NCBI GenBank assembly: GCA_020310875.1
Contig: CM035444.1
Span: 15,119,585-15,183,584 of the forward strand
Direction: 5' to 3'
DNA length: 64,000 nucleotides
Source of the DNA: Ceratopteris richardii
Taxonomy: Eukaryota > Streptophyta > Polypodiopsida > Polypodiales > Pteridaceae
The first letter of the stretch is position 1. The number at the start of each line of letters is the position of its first letter. Both the position numbers and the translations under genes were made by a program. The notes below the pieces were generated by a model. That model was not told the origin of the DNA and did no database searches. It worked only from the letters and a program-made list of their open reading frames with translations. Shown here in pieces: positions 61,911 to 64,000 of the stretch.

Positions 61911-62281
61911 GTAAGGCACGATCTCCTGGTCCTTCCAGGGATGCACATGAAGTTGACAATGCTATTCTTGTCCAAAACTGTATGATGCAGAGTGAGGATT
62001 GTCTCAACAATGGAGTCAAGGATAAGACGACACTCCCTTCTTTTCCAAAGGCTAGAAGGATGCAGCAACCAATGGCAGATCAAATACAGAGGAAGCAAAG
62101 CACTACCTATACTGGAGGCCAGAAACACGTGCGAAGCAGAATGTCTCAGCCGTTGAAACGAGTGTGGGTGCGGAAAGGCGAACACCCTGTTGCTACCATG
62201 CCAACCCCACGGCCGAAACCTCTTATTAGTAATCAACAACACGATACTAATAAGAAGTCTTTCATAAATTCTTCTACGAAA

Positions 62282-62650
62282 GTAAAGTCTATCTAGGTAC
62301 CCAAGAAGTCAATGAAGGCCAGCCCACAATCACGACAAATCTGGGTGCCTAAGGCTTGCTTGCGGGCTCAAATAACTACACCTAGGCCACACCCGGTACA
62401 CCATGTCTCACTCACTCGAACATCTGATGTCCATTCGTATACATCACACACAAACACACATTCTTCCATGAACATAAGTAGAATCACTTGTAAATGGGTC
62501 CCTAAGAAGCCTCATTTTCAAGTAGATACCCCTATCAAACTCTCCAGAGTCTCCACAAAGTCAAGATCAAAACCTATCCATTGCATTTGGCAACCTAAAA
62601 CTTGTAATCAACCCCCGGACCCCAGTTGTAAATCCATGCCCACCCACTAA
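62282..62650 (+). CDS. Tryptophan-proline-lysine repeat segment, element D
   Basis: Boxes QIWVPKACLR, CKWVPKKPHF and CIWQPKTC are present as in element B (16056-16403), along with a related VPKKSMKAS start. Basic; unknown function. The spacing of the boxes is kept between B and D. Confidence 0.6.
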
Positions 62651-62796
62651 CTGCTACTCTCTCACTACATCTTTCCACTTAGCTCCTAGGTCCACCAAAT
62701 TACTAACTACACACACAAGCACCGAGCACTTAATAACCTACTAATCTCTCCCGAACCTCATGTTGATGTTGTAATGGGGACAAAAACGGTTCTATC

Positions 62797-64000
62797 TTGT
62801 CCTTTACAATGTTAACACATGTTTCTATATTCTCACAGAATCAGGAGGCAAGAAGTAACATGGCAGATACGGCAGGAACTAGCTCCCAGGCAGGCACCAG
62901 CTCCCAAGTCGTGGACATTGAAAGTCTTCCCGTTGAGGAGGAATTGAAGGAACGCCCAGTGGCATTGAGGGCATTACACGCCATACCGGTTCAGAATCCT
63001 CCACAAGGGCACACAATGCTGGTCAGCAAAAACTCACATTGGTTCAGTGATGTGGCAGGACCCCTGGGTGAAGGCACTTACATGTGGGAGGCCGAGATAG
63101 AATTCAATGGGCGCTAGGGCAGATATCACTTTTTCACCAGGGAGTTTGAGAAACTACAGAATAATGAAGGACTGAAACCTATATGGAAGAAGGCGGGGCT
63201 CTATGCTTACTTCAAATTCCAATTGCCAAAGCCCAATTTTCTAAGGTGCTCTTATTTGATTAGCACCCTCACTCCGAGCAAAGACAAGAAGGGATACAAC
63301 TCCTTTGTCCTCCCATCTCTCACAAGGGGCAATGAACTGAAGCGTTTCAGGTTGACTATCAATTTGGTAAGGGAAGCTCTAGACATGAAAGTATGCACAT
63401 TCCTACGGAGAAAGAGACTATGGTTCCCGACAATATGAAGAACAGGAATCTGACGAAATTAAAGGACATGGTGGCAATGACACCTACAATTGCCATTCAC
63501 TTGCGAATGGTCATGCAACATTTTGCATTTCTTGCTCAAGAGAGGTTCACAATGCCACCTAAGAAGATATGGTTTAGTCTATACTTGGCTGATGCCTTTG
63601 ATTTGACAATCAACATGCCCCACTGGATTATCGACCAAATCCACTTGGCTCATCAAAGGTGGTATAAGAAACAGAAGTCTGTATTGTATGGATGATGTGC
63701 CCTCACCAGGATTGTGTATAGATGTCTGGCGTATGATGTGCCAGTGCAAAGGGCACTCATTTGGACCAGGGTACAGGAGTTTCAACGCAGATTATCCTCC
63801 GCAGGGCCACCCTCCAAGAAAATCAGAGGTGCCGTTCAGATGCCCTGTGCACAAGCCCGCGGTGTGACACTGACACCAGAGACAACTCCACGACTCCTGA
63901 GGCGGATACAACCCTTTACTATCAGATTACCAAGACACAGCACTGAGGGACCAAATCTAGTGTTTCCACCTGTGCCAACTGACCTAGAGTTCCCTCACAG
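62797..64000 (+). CDS. Post-integrase unknown region, element D, cut by the window
   Basis: Homologous to element B at 16565-17770: SSQAGTSSQVVDIESLPVEE, then EGTYMWEAEIEFNGR, FLRCSYLISTLTPSKDKKGY, FVLPSLTRGNELKRFRLTIN and IWFSLYLADAFDLTINMPHW. Broken into a few frames. Function unknown. Confidence 0.65.

Larger units (their letters stand above)
54367..64000 (+). mobile_element. Element D: Ty3/gypsy, sister of B, runs off the window, fossil
   Basis: 5' LTR (54367-55070), Asp-type primer site, 2-kb leader with palindrome array, gag, RT end, RNase H, integrase, protease-like domain, W-x-P-K region and the first of the extra frames, cut by the window edge. From about 58977 onward it is closely similar to element B from 12711 onward. 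Broken, with roughly six or more coding breaks; its pol is incomplete. It inserted into the GC-rich LTR-like block; the right duplication is outside the window. Confidence 0.9.

Overview
The window is nuclear DNA from a land plant with a repeat-rich genome. Evidence is GT-AG introns, plant-type Ty3/gypsy and Ty1/copia retrotransposons nested in one another, En/Spm (CACTA)-like transposase remnants and long AT, GA and CA microsatellites. I see no housekeeping gene, no bacterial operon, no CRISPR array and no functional rRNA or tRNA gene. A fern or other non-seed plant is my guess from the style of the SET/transposase genes and of the gypsy families; this is weak inference.

Layout. 1-7470: a chromovirus (element A, + strand, 246-7252) sits with a perfect 5-bp target duplication in a CA/TA-rich tandem repeat. 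7500-10560: remnant of an En/Spm-like DNA transposon, with a four-exon minus-strand gene and a divergent plus-strand SET-domain pseudogene followed by a TNP2-like transposase start. 10988-11189: a large near-perfect hairpin. 11190-21395: 5'-truncated Ty3/gypsy element B (+) with an unusual gene order and about 4 kb of extra reading frames. 21400-23945: remains of a copia gag with its LTR (C) and a gypsy integrase (I), both on the minus strand. 23950-25775: GA and ATGCATG-type simple repeats. 26385-29725 and 46359-49515: pieces of an old gypsy family (G/H) related to B. 29726-46354: gypsy element E (minus), which split G and was itself split by F (34798-42410, +), a large retrotransposon derivative without recognisable gag or pol. 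49530-53342: decayed copia element K (+). 53960-54366: GC-rich stem-loop cluster. 54367 to the window end: element D (+), same family as B, with 5' LTR, leader and gag present, running off the right edge.

How the parts relate. B and D are the same family; G is a distant relative. All three carry an aspartic-protease-like domain after integrase instead of before reverse transcriptase, followed (B, D and probably G) by a large set of extra frames with proline-rich and coiled-coil sections. Element E has the usual gag-PR-RT-RH-IN order but also carries coiled-coil and proline-rich frames after integrase. The nesting gives relative ages: G is older than E (LTRs differ by roughly 3-4 % by eye), and E is older than F (roughly 1 %).

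The signals I consider most worth following are: the relocated protease with its post-integrase gene cluster; an array of about 19 palindromes built on GTCGATCGCGATCGAC in the untranslated leader of D; a regularly spaced set of four tRNA-like (A-box/B-box) modules in the leader of A plus a fifth in its LTR; and the 96-bp-arm hairpin at 10988-11189. All identifications are by eye from motifs; no database search was run.
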